Shown piece after piece: positions 7,043-7,851 of a stretch of 7,851 nucleotides of DNA. This DNA is from Coriobacteriaceae bacterium (GTDB taxonomy: Bacteria > Actinomycetota > Coriobacteriia > Coriobacteriales > UMGS124). The translations under genes and the position numbers were made by a program. The number at the start of each line of letters is the position of its first letter. The first letter of the stretch is position 1. The notes under the pieces were generated by a model that saw only the letters and a program-made list of their open reading frames with translations, was not told where the DNA came from and ran no database searches. The DNA is taken from contig JAHZHK010000124.1 of assembly GCA_019420325.1 (NCBI GenBank), forward strand, positions 1 through 7,851, in the 5' to 3' direction.

Positions 7043-7186
7043 GCAAAAAATCACGCACGTTTGCGTTTTAATTCAGCGCGCAGAGTAGCCCATCAAAGCA
7101 GCAATCAATCTACCAGGTAAAACGTTAGGCGCACGCGGCCGACTGCATTACCCGGTCAAATTAAAACGCAAACGTACAGCGTTTTT
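7043..7186. repeat. Inverted-arm repeat element, copy 2 (about 144 bp)
   Basis: It is the same element as at 2235-2376 and in the same orientation. The 17-bp perfect arms are at 7057-7073 and 7159-7175. An A6 run precedes the left arm (7045-7050) and a T5 run follows the right arm (7182-7186). The rightmost 22 bases of the core are identical in both copies, while the interior differs at many positions, mostly without changing length. The extra AAAACGCAAAC of copy 1 is absent here, where it reads AAAACGTTAGG. It lies about 24 bases beyond the stop of the phosphatase gene and next to the gene remnant at 6775-7042, so it is in the 3' region of the phosphatase transcript and could end it. Confidence 0.85.
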
Positions 7187-7210
7187 CGGGACAATCCGGG
7201 CGCCGAGGCG

Positions 7211-7681
7211 CTACATCGCCGCAAGGATTCCCCAGCAACCGGCGAGGACGTCGTTCCAGGTAACCTCGAAATCGCCGGTGAACCAGGGGTCGGCGACGTC
7301 GCGGGCGGTGGTGAGGTCGCCTCCCTCGACGTATTCCATGAGTTTGTGCACCTTGTGCTCGGGGTCGTTGCGGAAGGCGCGCATGAGGTCGCGCACGTTC
7401 TCGTCGTCCATCACCACGAAGAGATCCCAGTTCTTGTACTCCTCGCGCTTGACGCGGCGGGCCGTCTTGCCCACGCACGCAATGTCGTGCGCCGCCAGCA
7501 CGCGCTTGGTGCCGGGGTGGACAGGATTGCCGATCTCGTCGTCAGTCGTGGCAGCCGAGGCGATGCGGAACTCGTTGGCCCTGCCCGACTTCATCGTCAG
7601 GTCGCGCATCACGAACTCGGCCATCGGCGAGCGGCAAATGTTGCCGTGACAGACGAAGAGGATGCGGATGGGTGTTTGCAT
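7211..7681 (-). CDS. Low-molecular-weight protein tyrosine phosphatase
   Basis: This 156-residue protein matches the usual family size. The phosphate-binding loop CHGNICRS (11-18) near the N-terminus gives the CX5R(S/T) signature, with nucleophile C11 and R17. The general acid lies in DPWF (D131), the expected C-terminal position. VMDDEN (90-95) is also typical. The start at 7681 is chosen over an in-frame start at 7789 because it has a ribosome site AAAGGAG (7690-7696) 8 bases upstream and places the loop at the family's usual distance from the N-terminus. The enzyme removes phosphate from tyrosine in cytoplasmic proteins, or possibly from arginine as in some bacterial members. No tyrosine kinase or polysaccharide gene is in view, so the partner is unknown. 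It appears to be transcribed alone, and repeat copy 2 lies directly beyond its stop. Confidence 0.93.
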   Translation of the reverse strand: MQTPIRILFVCHGNICRSPMAEFVMRDLTMKSGRANEFRIASAATTDDEIGNPVHPGTKRVLAAHDIACVGKTARRVKREEYKNWDLFVVMDDENVRDLMRAFRNDPEHKVHKLMEYVEGGDLTTARDVADPWFTGDFEVTWNDVLAGCWGILAAM

Positions 7682-7721
7682 GAGGCGGGCTCCTTTGCTG
7701 GCGGTCGATGTTCGAGCAGGT

Positions 7722-7750
7722 AGAATAGCATATGTGGAGCTTCTTGAGAA
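7722..7750 (-). promoter_or_regulatory. Candidate promoter of the phosphatase gene
   Basis: On the minus strand TTCTCA (7745-7750) and TATTCT (7722-7727) are 17 bases apart, each matching four of six consensus bases. The -10 lies about 40 bases upstream of the start codon. A better -35 (TTGACC, 7754-7759) is nearby but would be 21 bases from the alternative TATGCT, which is too far. The assignment is weak. Confidence 0.35.
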
Positions 7751-7851
7751 CGCGGTCAACCCGCGCGAACAACGCCGCCTCGACGGCAAAAACGGACCTA
7801 CGAGCGGGATTTGGGCAGGAATTTTTGGTAAAAAATGTGGTAAAAAGCCGA
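7751..7851. other. Right-edge non-coding stretch with a short direct repeat
   Basis: No gene is supported here. TGGTAAAAA occurs twice with a 12-base period (7826-7834 and 7838-7846), which on the minus strand gives two T-rich runs. This could be the end of a terminator or an upstream promoter element belonging to a gene beyond the window. Confidence 0.3.

Noticed and set aside
2235..7186. Composite transposon made of two insertion sequences
   Set aside because: The repeats are far too short to encode a transposase, none is in the window, and no target-site duplication is evident.

Overview
The window looks like a high-GC chromosomal segment from an anaerobic gut-type actinobacterium, most likely class Coriobacteriia (Eggerthellaceae-like). 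The main clue is a pair of Tat-exported flavoprotein reductases of the fumarate reductase/3-ketosteroid dehydrogenase fold, a family greatly expanded in that group. No 16S or other marker gene is present, so the assignment is an inference.

Layout. (1) 2-2095 (+): the 3' part of a superfamily 2 helicase resembling the helicase/PLD half of TOTE-type conflict-system proteins. Its reading frame is open to the left edge, so the gene probably starts outside the window. It ends in a strong terminator (2148-2186). (2) 2235-2376: a repeat with 17-bp perfect inverted arms. (3) 2522-4384 (-) and 4928-6667 (+): two paralogous, divergently transcribed, Tat-signal flavoproteins separated by 543 bp of non-coding DNA with several small dyads. 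The second ends in a strong terminator (6711-6759). (4) 6775-7042 (-): a probable gene remnant with a stop and a frameshift. (5) 7043-7186: a second copy of the repeat. (6) 7211-7681 (-): a low-molecular-weight protein tyrosine phosphatase. (7) 7682-7851: its upstream region.

How the genes relate. Both flavoproteins carry an N-terminal FAD-binding fold behind a Tat signal but have no haem-binding CxxCH and no recognisable FMN-binding domain. They probably act outside the membrane as terminal reductases fed by a separate electron-transfer partner not seen here. Neither keeps the arginine that protonates fumarate in true fumarate reductases, so their substrates are probably something else. The helicase and the phosphatase show no functional link to them.

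The least expected feature is the repeat. Its two copies are in the same orientation, about 4.8 kb apart. Between the outer ends of their cores both are exactly 125 bp and align without gaps. The arms are identical while the interior has diverged (about 71 % identity overall, counted by eye). Each sits between convergent gene ends, and together they bracket the reductase pair and the gene remnant. The element is not one I recognise; it could be a MITE-like mobile repeat, a structured RNA or a bidirectional terminator.
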